A stretch of 64,000 nucleotides of DNA from an uncultured Archangium sp. Lineage in GTDB: Bacteria; Myxococcota; Myxococcia; Myxococcales; Myxococcaceae. The DNA is taken from positions 104,046 to 168,045 of the forward strand of contig CAIVGN010000006.1 of the NCBI GenBank assembly GCA_903905455.1, written 5' to 3'. The notes under the pieces are model-generated. The model was not told where the DNA came from, searched no databases, and saw only the letters and a program-made list of their open reading frames with translations. Below, piece by piece: positions 10,818 to 18,223 of this stretch; position 1 is the stretch's first letter, and each line of letters opens with the position of its first letter. Both the position numbers and the translations under genes were made by a program.

Positions 10818-11864
10818 ATGACGCGCGCCACGCTGTCGCTGACCCGCGCGTGCAACAACGCTTGCGTCTTTTGCGCCCAGGACGGGCTGCCTCCGCTCGT
10901 TGAGGGCGAGGTGCCTTCGCAGCTCGCCCAGCTTCGGGCCCAGGGCGCCACCGAGCTCACCTTCGTCGGCGGCGAGCCCACCCTGCGCGAAGCGCTCGCC
11001 GCGCTGGTGCGCCTGGCGCGCGACGCGGGCTTCGAGCGTGTCGGCCTGCAGAGCAACGGCCGGCGCCTGGCGGAGCCGGCCTTGACGAAGGCGCTGGCCG
11101 ACGCGGGCCTCACCGACGTGCACCTCACGGTGCTGGGCGGCGACGCGGCGGTGCACGACTACCACTCGGGTGTCGAGGGGAGCTTCGTCGCCCTGCTGGC
11201 GGGCATCGGCGTGGCGCGCGCGCAGGGGCTGCAGGTGGTGGCGAGCACGGTGGTCACCCGCTCCAACTACCGGGTGCTCAACGCGCTGCCCGCGCTGCTG
11301 CTCTCGCGGGGCGTCAGCGCGTGGCAGCTCACCGCCCCGTTCATCGCCGGCCGGGCCATCGCCGCCATGGACCGGGTGGTGCCGAGGCTCGCGCTCGCCG
11401 TGCCCTACGCCCTGCACGCCCTCGACGCGGCGACGAAGCAGGGGCTGCGCAGCTTCGCCGGCGGCATGCCCCTGTGCCTGCTGGGACCCTTCGCCGCGCG
11501 CGCCCTGCCTTCACGCCCGCGGGCCTTCGCGCCGCCGTGTGAAGGCTGCCCCGCGCGCGAGCGCTGCCCGGGTGTCGACGCCGTCTACCTCGCGCGCTTC
11601 GGCCCCGACGAACTCGCGGCGCCCGCGAAGGCCCCGTTGCCCCCGGCCGCGGCCGACGCGGTGTCGCGGCTCTTCACCGGCCCGGGCGAGGCGTGGGTGC
11701 CGGAACACGTGAGCGTGCCTGCGCCGCCCGCCGCGGTGCGCGCGGAGCTGGCCGACCTGGGCAAGGGCACCCCGGCGACGGCCGAGGTCTCGATGCGCGA
11801 GCGCAAGTCAGGCGAGGCGTTGCGCGGGTTGTTCCCCCAGCTCTTCAAGCCGAAGGACGGGTAG
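10818..11864 (+). CDS. Radical SAM protein (SPASM-like tail)
   Basis: 348 residues. CNNACVFC is at 12-19, followed by FVGGEPTLREAL, LQSNGRRLAEP and a Cys pair cluster CEGCPARERCPGV near residue 235. The 85-residue tail after that is Ala/Pro-rich and may be flexible. The family resembles compact peptide-modifying rSAM enzymes. It follows the Tat-signal gene by 6 bp, so the pair is probably co-transcribed, which makes the Tat protein a candidate substrate or helper. It converges with the rSAM gene at 11872, with 7 bp between the stops. Confidence 0.8.
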   Translation: MTRATLSLTRACNNACVFCAQDGLPPLVEGEVPSQLAQLRAQGATELTFVGGEPTLREALAALVRLARDAGFERVGLQSNGRRLAEPALTKALADAGLTDVHLTVLGGDAAVHDYHSGVEGSFVALLAGIGVARAQGLQVVASTVVTRSNYRVLNALPALLLSRGVSAWQLTAPFIAGRAIAAMDRVVPRLALAVPYALHALDAATKQGLRSFAGGMPLCLLGPFAARALPSRPRAFAPPCEGCPARERCPGVDAVYLARFGPDELAAPAKAPLPPAAADAVSRLFTGPGEAWVPEHVSVPAPPAAVRAELADLGKGTPATAEVSMRERKSGEALRGLFPQLFKPKDG

Positions 11865-11871
11865 GGCGCTT

Positions 11872-12807
11872 TCAGTCCCGGTCGGCGAGCACGCGGTCGA
11901 CGATGGGCTGCGGGGGCACGAAGACCGGGTGCAGCTCGCCCAGGTCGTAGTGGTCGCCCAGCTCGAAGAGGCCGCCGCAGATGTCGTTGAGCGAGCACTT
12001 CTGGCAGGCCGCTGACTTCGCGTGCATCCAGTCGGTCTGGCGAATGGTGCCCTTCTCGTCGAGGAAGTGCACGATGCGCTCTTCCTTCTTCACGATCTTG
12101 CGCGTCTCGGTGGAGCAGTGCGCGAACTCGGTCATGTAACAGAGGGGCACGCGCTCGACGCGGAAGGTCTTCCCGGCGCGGTGCAGCCAGCGCATGGCGC
12201 GGGTCAACGAGAGCTCGAAGTCGGCCAGCCGGTGCGCGGTGTCGCGGTTGGTCTCGGCCCGGCCCATGGACGGGTCGAGGTTGTTCCACACCTGGTGGCT
12301 CAACGAGGGGAAGCGCGCGTAGAGCACCCGCACGTTCTCGTCGAGGTGGTCGGCGTTGAAGCGGTTGATCACCGTGTTGATGTTGATGGTGGCGCCCACC
12401 GCGCTGAGGTTCTCCAGCGCGTCCATGGCCTGCGCGTAGCTGCCCTTGACCCCGGTGAGGAAGTCTTCGACGCCCTCGCGCACGCTGTGGATGCTCACGT
12501 GGAAGTGGCGCAGGCCCGCCTCGGCGTACTGCTGCGCCAGGCCCGGGCGCGCGAGCTGCGAGCCATTGGTGATCATCCGCACGTGCAGCCCCCGCTCGAC
12601 CGCGTAGCGCGTGATGTCGGGGATGATGGGCGAGAGCGACGGCTCGCCGCCGGTGAGGATCACCCCGAAGTACTGGCGCTGCGCGAAGTCGTCGATCTCC
12701 TTCTTCGCGGTCTCGAGATCGAGCACGTAGCCGCTGGAGGGGTTCGAGCAGAAGCGGCAGTACTGGTTGCAGTGCCGCACCACCTGCATGTAGCCGAGGT
12801 TCGCCAT
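11872..12807 (-). CDS. Radical SAM/SPASM-like protein, last gene of the Hxs operon
   Basis: 311 residues. CNQYCRFC (Cys13, 17, 20) is close to the N-terminus, then LTGGEPSLSPII, MITNGSQLARPG and VSIHSVREGVEDF. An internal VPLCYMTEFAHC and a C-terminal CQKCSLNDICGGLFELGDHY give the Cys set expected for auxiliary Fe-S clusters. It starts 12 bp after the preceding rSAM gene and closes the unit hxsD-hxsD-hxsB-hxsA-rSAM-rSAM, so it is one of the two best candidates for an additional tailoring enzyme acting on the Ser-His-Gly precursor. The classical second maturase of Hxs systems (HxsC) has a characteristic SISDWKN-like region that I cannot find here. Confidence 0.82.
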   Translation of the reverse strand: MANLGYMQVVRHCNQYCRFCSNPSSGYVLDLETAKKEIDDFAQRQYFGVILTGGEPSLSPIIPDITRYAVERGLHVRMITNGSQLARPGLAQQYAEAGLRHFHVSIHSVREGVEDFLTGVKGSYAQAMDALENLSAVGATININTVINRFNADHLDENVRVLYARFPSLSHQVWNNLDPSMGRAETNRDTAHRLADFELSLTRAMRWLHRAGKTFRVERVPLCYMTEFAHCSTETRKIVKKEERIVHFLDEKGTIRQTDWMHAKSAACQKCSLNDICGGLFELGDHYDLGELHPVFVPPQPIVDRVLADRD

Positions 12808-12819
12808 GGGGGGGCCCGT

Positions 12820-13848
12820 TCAGCCCTGCGTGGGGGGCACGGGGACCAGCTCGTCCCACCCGTAGCGCTTGAGGTAGTTCTTCCACACCCCTTCGCAGGT
12901 CGCGTCGTAGCGGCAGGTGCTGCACTCGGGCCGCTTGGTGCGCTGGGCGTCGTCGAGATCTCCGCGGGTGATGCCCACCATCGCCCCGTCTTCCGAGCGC
13001 GCGGCCACCTCGTCGGGCCCCAGCAGCTTCGCCCCGCTGGCCAGCGGCTCGTAGTGCACGTAGCTCTCGACGTAGCCGCGGTTGAAGTCGGGCAGCTGCG
13101 TGGTGGTGCACAGCGGGATGTCCACGAAGAAGGCCTGCACCTTGGGCTCGAGCTTGCCCTGCACCTCGAGGAACTGCTTCGCCGCGGCGGCGATCTCCGA
13201 GTACCGGGGGAAGAGCACGTCGAAGTGCGTGTTGGCCCGGCCGTTGGCCTGCATCACGTTGAAGACCACCTGGTCGACGCCCTTGCTGCGCAGGAAGCGG
13301 TAGATCTCGAGCAGGTCGGGCAGGTTCTGCCGTGTCACCACCGTGCTGGTGTGCAGCTCGAGCCCGTAGCGCTTGAAGCGCGTCACCATCTCCAGCCCGC
13401 CCACCGTCTGCTCGTAGCTCCCGGGGGTGCGCGTCAGCGACTCGTGCAGCTTCGCGGTGTGCCCGTGGATGGAAACGTAGAAGCGATTCATCCCCGCGCC
13501 GATGAGGATGCGCGCGTACTTCTCGTACGACAGCGTGCGCCCGTTGGTCATCATGCTGATGCGGCGCACCTTCGCGTCCCTGGCCCACTTCACCCACTGC
13601 GCGAGGCGCGGGTTGACCGTGGGCTCACCCGAGGTGAAGCACACCTCTTCGCAGCCGGGGTTCTGCGCGAGGATCTGCTGCACCACCGCGTCGGTGGTCG
13701 CCGAGTTGGTCACCACCCGGCCTTCTCGGTCCTCCTCCATGCAGAAGGTGCAGTTGTTGTTGCAGGTGGGGCCCGTGAGGATGTGCACGCGCTCCTGCCG
13801 CGCGGCGATCCGCTCCTCGACGACCGGCTCGGCGGGCCGGGCGTTCAC
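12820..13848 (-). CDS. Radical SAM/SPASM-like protein directly after the Hxs precursor
   Basis: 342 residues from a GTG at 13848, 4 bp after the precursor stop. The long upstream extension that is open in this frame only reads through the precursor repeats out of frame, so it is not used. The motif CNNNCTFC (Cys29, 33, 36) is followed by FTSGEPTVNPRL (GGE changed to SGE), MMTNGRTLSYEKY and SIHGHTAKLHESL. Then come an internal VDIPLCTTTQLPDF and the C-terminal CSTCRYDATCEGVWKNYLKRYGW. Position makes it the likeliest functional replacement for HxsC, the second rSAM maturase usual in His-Xaa-Ser systems. Sequence similarity to HxsC is not obvious, so I do not give the symbol. Translational coupling with the precursor is likely from the short gap. 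Confidence 0.82.
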   Translation of the reverse strand: MNARPAEPVVEERIAARQERVHILTGPTCNNNCTFCMEEDREGRVVTNSATTDAVVQQILAQNPGCEEVCFTSGEPTVNPRLAQWVKWARDAKVRRISMMTNGRTLSYEKYARILIGAGMNRFYVSIHGHTAKLHESLTRTPGSYEQTVGGLEMVTRFKRYGLELHTSTVVTRQNLPDLLEIYRFLRSKGVDQVVFNVMQANGRANTHFDVLFPRYSEIAAAAKQFLEVQGKLEPKVQAFFVDIPLCTTTQLPDFNRGYVESYVHYEPLASGAKLLGPDEVAARSEDGAMVGITRGDLDDAQRTKRPECSTCRYDATCEGVWKNYLKRYGWDELVPVPPTQG

Positions 13849-13852
13849 CGGC

Positions 13853-14143
13853 TCACCAGCTGCCGTGGCTGCCGTGGCTGCCGTGCGAACCATGGCTGCC
13901 GTGGCTGCCGTGCGAACCGTGGCTGCCGTGGCTGCCGTGCGACCCGTGGCTGCCGTGCGACCCGTGGCTGCAGTGCTGGGCGAGGAACACCTGCCCGTCA
14001 CCCTGGGGCATCACCACGCGGCCTTCGCGGGCGGCGTCGTGGGCGCTGTCGGAGATCTGCCGCTGAAGGACGTCCAGCGCTCCCGACGGCTTCTTGGCGA
14101 AGCTGGGCAAGTCAGAGAACTCGTCGTCTTTTTCGATCGGCAT
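13853..14143 (-). CDS. hxsA: HxsA-like RiPP precursor: 12 Ser-His-Gly repeats, C-terminal Trp
   Basis: 96 residues. The ATG at 14143 lies 4 bp after the hxsB stop and gives a conventional charged leader (MPIEKDDEFSDLPSF, then KKPSGALDVLQRQISDSAHD, then REGRVVMPQGDGQVFLAQHC). From residue 59 the chain is twelve perfect Ser-His-Gly triplets, then Ser-Trp-stop. Read as His-Gly-Ser, this is exactly the His-Xaa-Ser pattern that defines HxsA substrates. It contains one Cys (58, just before the repeats) and one Trp (96). There is no signal peptide or transmembrane segment, so modification would be cytoplasmic. HxsA proteins are usually longer with varied Xaa; this one is short with invariant Gly. 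The synonymous codon changes (GGC/GGG/GGT; AGC/TCG) show that the amino-acid pattern is selected, not simply recent DNA slippage. The product structure is unknown. Confidence 0.85.
   Translation of the reverse strand: MPIEKDDEFSDLPSFAKKPSGALDVLQRQISDSAHDAAREGRVVMPQGDGQVFLAQHCSHGSHGSHGSHGSHGSHGSHGSHGSHGSHGSHGSHGSW
13859..13969 (-). repeat. In-frame 9-nt repeat array encoding (Ser-His-Gly)12-Ser
   Basis: Twelve contiguous 9-nt units on the minus strand (AGC-or-TCG, CAC-or-CAT, GGC/GGG/GGT). Two serine codon families alternate irregularly, giving higher-order units of 18 or 27 nt, such as the repeated block with TCG every second or third unit. Length changes by whole triplets are likely between strains. 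Confidence 0.9.
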
Positions 14144-14147
14144 GGGC

Positions 14148-15644
14148 TCAGGCGGTCGGCGGTTGGAGGAAGTGCGTACGGGGACGGGAGGTCGTCCACT
14201 TCTGGAAGATGTCGAGGACCTTGGGGTCGTCCGTGGAGATGCGCTCGAACAGGTAGTCCTGGATGCCCTTGTGCACCGCGCAGATGGTGCTCTCGCGGGC
14301 GCGCCCGAAGACCGACCCGAACTTCTTGTGGTTGTGGGTCGACTGGGTGCCGCAATAGGGGTTGTACGTGCAGTTGATGCAGTCGGGCTGGCCGTCGAGG
14401 TTCGAGGCCAACACCATCGAGCGCACCGTGGGGTGGCTGACGATGTCCTTGAAGCTCGAGCCGGTGACGTTGCCGAGCAGGAAGCTCGAGTCACCCATCT
14501 CGTGCAGCATGCGGCCCTCGTCGCAGGTGAACACCTTGCCGTCGTAGTTGAACGCGAGGCACCCGATGCCCGCGCCCGCCGGCGAGCGGAGATCGAGGAA
14601 GTTGGGGTCGTTGCCGAAGAACTTCGAGAGGAAGATCGCCGCGTAGCGCTCGAGGACCTGCACGCCCTTGAGGTTCAGCTCGACCATGTAGTCGACGGCG
14701 TTGCGGTAGTACTCGAGGAAGTCCTCGCGGGGGTACTCGACGCGGCGGGCCGTCTTGTCCACCCAGCCGAAGGGGTCCACCGGGCGCAGGAAGAGCGCGC
14801 GGCAGCCGAGGTCGACGTAGGTGTCGACGATCTCCTTCCACAGTGGCAGCGAGTCGCGCGTGGTCGTCAGCAGCGCCTCCACCCGGTACAGCGTGGGGTC
14901 GAGCCCGCGGTCCGCGTAGGCCTGGTTGATGCGCTTGATCCACTTGGTCGCGGCCATGTGCGCGCTGGCGCCCGGCAGCTTGCGCTGGCCGTCGTGGAGG
15001 TGCTCGGGGCCGTCGACGCTGGTGCACAGCTGCACCCGGTTCGCGAGCAGGTACTCGAGCTTCTCCTCGTCCATCAGGGACATGTTCGTCACCATGGTGA
15101 ACTCGAGCTGCTTGCCCGCGGTCTTGTTCTTCTCGTTGGCGTAGGCGATGGCGTGCTTCACCACGTCGAAGGCCACCAGCGGCTCGCCACCCTGGAACTC
15201 GATGGTGAGGTTCGGGTTGGGGCTCTGGAGGATGAGGTCGATGGACCGCTCGGCCGTCTCGCGGCTCATGTCGGTCTCGACCTGGTCCATGCCCGCGCGC
15301 GAGGCGTGGCAGTACACGCAGCTCTCGTTGCAGCGCAGGGTGACGATCAGCAGGTGGAGGTTGGGCCCCTGGGTGAGCGCCTGGCGCCGCTGCCACAGGC
15401 GGTCGGCGGCCTTGCGGGTGTCGTAGGTGGCCTTGAAGAAGTTGTTGTCCGTCAGGCGCTGGTGCAGCGGGGTGCCCGGCTGCACGGTGCCCGTGGCGTA
15501 GCGCTCGAACTCTTCGGGGGTCAGCAGCGCCCAGAAGCCTTCGTAGTTGGTGATGAGCACCTTCTTGCCGACCTGGCGGAAGCGGAAGAAGGCCTGGGTG
15601 GTGACGTCGAGCCGGGGCGCGAGCGCGGGGAGCTGGAGGTTCAC
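14148..15644 (-). CDS. hxsB: His-Xaa-Ser system radical SAM maturase HxsB
   Basis: 498 residues from a GTG at 15644 that overlaps the preceding stop (GTGA) and has a strong AGGAGG 7 nt upstream. The N-terminal 90 residues form a recognition-type domain (FFRFRQVGKKVLITNYEGFWALLT), as in HxsB and related RiPP maturases. The SAM-cluster motif CNESCVYC is at Cys105, 109, 112; FQGGEPLVAFDV follows. A full SPASM region carries GCLAFNYDGKVFTCDEGR, then CINCTYNPYCGT and a late Cys (STICAVH), enough ligands for two auxiliary clusters. Gene order hxsD-hxsD-hxsB-hxsA agrees with the known His-Xaa-Ser modules, where HxsB works with HxsD on the His-x-Ser repeat protein HxsA. The chemistry of the modification is, to my knowledge, not settled, so no reaction is assigned. 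Confidence 0.78.
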   Translation of the reverse strand: MNLQLPALAPRLDVTTQAFFRFRQVGKKVLITNYEGFWALLTPEEFERYATGTVQPGTPLHQRLTDNNFFKATYDTRKAADRLWQRRQALTQGPNLHLLIVTLRCNESCVYCHASRAGMDQVETDMSRETAERSIDLILQSPNPNLTIEFQGGEPLVAFDVVKHAIAYANEKNKTAGKQLEFTMVTNMSLMDEEKLEYLLANRVQLCTSVDGPEHLHDGQRKLPGASAHMAATKWIKRINQAYADRGLDPTLYRVEALLTTTRDSLPLWKEIVDTYVDLGCRALFLRPVDPFGWVDKTARRVEYPREDFLEYYRNAVDYMVELNLKGVQVLERYAAIFLSKFFGNDPNFLDLRSPAGAGIGCLAFNYDGKVFTCDEGRMLHEMGDSSFLLGNVTGSSFKDIVSHPTVRSMVLASNLDGQPDCINCTYNPYCGTQSTHNHKKFGSVFGRARESTICAVHKGIQDYLFERISTDDPKVLDIFQKWTTSRPRTHFLQPPTA

Positions 15645-15862
15645 GCGGCCTCCTGGCGCGACTGCACGGTGAGGCCGAGCGCGAAGTTGCCCAGCTCGCG
15701 GGCCACGCGCAGTTCCTTGCGGGCGTCGGGGGCCGACAGCTGCACCACCCACGCGGCCTCGGTCTCGCTCAGCTCGCAGGTGGCGTGCGTGGCGAAGAGC
15801 TTCACCGCCTCGTCGACCGCCTTCCCGGCGTAGAGCGACTTGTGGAACGCCAGTCGCGTCAT
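15641..15862 (-). CDS. hxsD: Short HxsD-like protein
   Basis: 73 residues, placed between the longer HxsD-like gene and hxsB and overlapping both by 4 bp (ATGA upstream, GTGA downstream). It keeps the small-domain pattern of HxsD: a leading FHKSLYAGKAVDEAVKLFA (Leu-Tyr then an amphipathic helix), a strand-rich middle (CELSETEAAWVVQLSA), and an E-L-x-N-F-A-L turn before the C-terminus. HxsD proteins are thought to be accessory to the paired maturases, perhaps binding the precursor. This copy looks like a trimmed paralogue without the long tail of its neighbour. Function is inferred from similarity of pattern and tight coupling to hxsB. Confidence 0.62.
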   Translation of the reverse strand: MTRLAFHKSLYAGKAVDEAVKLFATHATCELSETEAAWVVQLSAPDARKELRVARELGNFALGLTVQSRQEAA

Positions 15863-16344
15863 GGCTTCACGGCCTCGGGCGCGGCCACGGCCGGGGTGCC
15901 CGCCGCGGCGGCCGGGGTCTTCTTCTTGTACTTCTCCTCCCACGACATCGCGATGCCCAGCGGGTCTTCGAGGGGCTGGCTGGAGAAGTCGAAGTTGCTC
16001 AGGTCGTCGAGCGACGGCGGGCCCATGGCGCCGGCCAGGGCGAGGCTGGTGACCTGCTCGAGCACCTGGCGGTTCTGCGCGGAGATCTGGTGCCGCCACG
16101 CGCAGGAGAGCAGCTCGTTGCCGAACTCGCCGGCCCAGCTCTGCAGCGTGGGCTCGTCGGCCGGGCCCTTCTTGGGCGAGAGGCTCACCACGACGCGGCC
16201 CGCCTCGTCCTTGTCGAGGAAGACGAAGCAGCGGTCGATGAAGATGTAGGCCGCGCCGTACAACGCGTCGAGCGGGTAGAGCGAAGGGTCGACCGAGAAC
16301 GTCGCGGTGCCGTTCGAAAGCTGGGTGGTGATGGTGTGGTTCAT
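15859..16344 (-). CDS. hxsD: HxsD-like protein with charged Ala/Pro tail
   Basis: 161 residues from the ATG at 16344 (MNHTITTQ); a longer reading to 16440 is open but would start inside unrelated intergenic sequence. The core has the HxsD layout: FSVDPSLYPLDALYGAAYIF, a DRCFVFLDKDEAGRVVVSLSPK strand pair, and WAGEFGNELLSCAWRHQIS with a C-terminal helix rich in LEQVTSLALAGA. After residue 110 a low-complexity tail (KYKKK, then Ala/Pro repeats) is added. It is the first gene of the Hxs operon; 88 bp separate it from the upstream fusion gene, the only gap in this strand long enough for a promoter. Its partner copy at 15641 shares the LY...A...F pattern, suggesting they form a heterodimer or act on different enzymes. 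Confidence 0.7.
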   Translation of the reverse strand: MNHTITTQLSNGTATFSVDPSLYPLDALYGAAYIFIDRCFVFLDKDEAGRVVVSLSPKKGPADEPTLQSWAGEFGNELLSCAWRHQISAQNRQVLEQVTSLALAGAMGPPSLDDLSNFDFSSQPLEDPLGIAMSWEEKYKKKTPAAAAGTPAVAAPEAVKP

Positions 16345-16432
16345 GGGGGCGCTGGGCGCGATTCCAGGAGTGTCGGAGACCGAGACGAAGGCGGGCCGGC
16401 CAGTGTGGCTGGGATCTCGTTCGTACTCAACC

Positions 16433-18223
16433 TCATCCACCCGCGGTCAAACGCAGCAGCCACTGGTTGCTGGTGGAAGGCCCACAGTCGAGGCGCTCGA
16501 CCAGGGTGAGGCCCTGCCCGCCAAGGCTCCGGAATGCCTCGGCCGCGGAGTGGTTTCGGAAGTGCTCGAAGCCCGCCGTGGACCCTTCACCCCGGCGCGC
16601 CTGGTGCGGCGAGCGCGCCAGCCCGAAGGCCTCGTTGTCCACCACCAGCAGGGTGCCCCCCGGTCGCAGGCTCGCGCGCAGCTGCCCCAGCGCCCGGGGC
16701 ACGTCCACCAGGTGGTTCCACGAGCGCAGCACCAGCACCGTGTCGAAGGTGCCCAGGGCCAGCGCGCCCAGCGACTCGGCGGTGCCCACGTGGTGAGCGC
16801 CCCACCCTCGCCTTGCGCCCAGCGCGGCGATGGCTTCGGCCGAGGGGTCGACGCCCACGTAGTCCACGGCGCCCGACTGCACCCGGGGCCCGAGCACGTC
16901 GTCGTAGGGGCCGCCGCCGCAGCCCAGGTCCAGCACGCGCCCCGCCAGCGCTCCCAGCAACTCGCGCACCCGCGCGTCGTCGCGAGAGAAGACGTCGTCG
17001 AAGCGGGGCTCGTAGAGGCCGGTGCAGCGCTCGCGCTCGGGGCAGCCGGTGCACAGGGCGCTCCGCGAGAGGGGCACCAGGTCGCGGGCGAAGTCGTCGG
17101 GGGCGCTCTTCTTCGAGGCGTCGAAGTACACCTGCCCGCGCTCGTGCTTGATGCGCGAAAGCTCCACGTCGGAGAAGTCGCGGGTCTGGGTGCGGTAGCG
17201 GGCCACCTTGCCCTGGTGCGCGATGAACAGGTGCCGGGCGCGGTCCCACGGGGTGACGCCGTCACGCAGCAGCAGGCAGCCCTCGGCGGGCGCCTCGCTC
17301 ACCGCCTCCAGCGTGTAGTTGAACGAGTTCGAGCGCGCCCCGTGCCGCACCGGCCGCAGCTCCGCCTCGCCGAAGGCCTCGTGGTAGCCGCGGTACAGCG
17401 CGGGGCACGAGCCCTGCTGCGCGCACCCGTCGCACGCGGCCGGCTGCACGCGCGCCACCTCGTCGACCGGGTGGAAGTCGGCCTCGCTGGTCTCCACCAT
17501 CGTCGCGAAGTGGTGCGTGCGCAGGTCGGAGTAGCGGTCTTCGAGGCCCGGCAGCAGGCAGAAGGGCAGGCCGTCGTGCACGAAGCGGCTGCGCGGCGCC
17601 CCCTGCGCGAGGCCGTGGGCGATGGCTTCCTGCACCCGGGCCGCGGCGTCGCTGACCCGCGGCGTCAGGGCGTCGAAGAGCGCCTTGCCCCCGCCCTTGG
17701 GGGTGATCATCGAGAACTTGAGCACCGCGTCGGGGAAGGGGAGCACCGCGTCGACCAGCGGAAGCAGGTCGTCGACGTTCTGCTTCACCAGCACCGCGTT
17801 GACGGTGAGGTCGAGGCCCTTGCCGGTGAGGTTGCGCAGCGCCTGCATCGCCGGGCCGAAGGTGTCGGCGCGCACCACCCGCTGGTGCACCTCGGCGGTG
17901 CCCCCGTGCAGCGACATGTAGACGTAGCGCAGCCGCGACGCGAGCAGCCGCTCGAGCACGTCGGGGTAGGCCAGCAGCAGCCCGTTGGTGACCAGCCCGA
18001 AGTCCATGCCCAGCCGGGCGACGTGCTCCGCCCACTCGAAGAGCTCGGGGCGCATGGTGGGCTCGCCCCCGGAGAGCACCACCATGGTGTGGTCCAGCTC
18101 CCGGGCGCGGTCGATCTTCCGGTGCACGTCCGCGGCCGAGCCGTTGACGTGGCGGTACTCGAGCGTGTGGCAGAAGGTGCAGTTCTCGTTGCAGCCGTAG
18201 CCGACCTTGACCAGCGCCTTCAT
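16433..18223 (-). CDS. Radical SAM protein fused to a class I methyltransferase domain
   Basis: 596 residues. The rSAM part carries CNENCTFC (Cys11, 15, 18), LSGGEPTMRPEL, VTNGLLLAYP and MSLHGGTAEVHQR, then a Cys cluster CDGCAQQGSCPALYRGYHE near residue 270. A linker domain with a further CTGCPERERCTGLYEPRF (about residue 395) precedes a Rossmann-fold SAM-dependent methyltransferase. Its motif I is VLDLGCGGGPY (about 425-435), with YVGVDPS, FDTVLVLRSWNHLVD and LRPGGTLLVVDNEAFG after it. The chain thus uses SAM both as a radical source and as a methyl donor. The start codon overlaps the preceding stop (ATGA). The two activities may act one after the other on the same peptide. The methyltransferase looks intact; its acceptor is unknown. 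Confidence 0.85.
   Translation of the reverse strand: MKALVKVGYGCNENCTFCHTLEYRHVNGSAADVHRKIDRARELDHTMVVLSGGEPTMRPELFEWAEHVARLGMDFGLVTNGLLLAYPDVLERLLASRLRYVYMSLHGGTAEVHQRVVRADTFGPAMQALRNLTGKGLDLTVNAVLVKQNVDDLLPLVDAVLPFPDAVLKFSMITPKGGGKALFDALTPRVSDAAARVQEAIAHGLAQGAPRSRFVHDGLPFCLLPGLEDRYSDLRTHHFATMVETSEADFHPVDEVARVQPAACDGCAQQGSCPALYRGYHEAFGEAELRPVRHGARSNSFNYTLEAVSEAPAEGCLLLRDGVTPWDRARHLFIAHQGKVARYRTQTRDFSDVELSRIKHERGQVYFDASKKSAPDDFARDLVPLSRSALCTGCPERERCTGLYEPRFDDVFSRDDARVRELLGALAGRVLDLGCGGGPYDDVLGPRVQSGAVDYVGVDPSAEAIAALGARRGWGAHHVGTAESLGALALGTFDTVLVLRSWNHLVDVPRALGQLRASLRPGGTLLVVDNEAFGLARSPHQARRGEGSTAGFEHFRNHSAAEAFRSLGGQGLTLVERLDCGPSTSNQWLLRLTAGG

Noticed and set aside
13859..13969. Short tandem repeats that could suggest a CRISPR or minisatellite
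   Set aside because: Units are 9 nt, in frame, with synonymous changes and no spacers, so they are coding repeats of the precursor.
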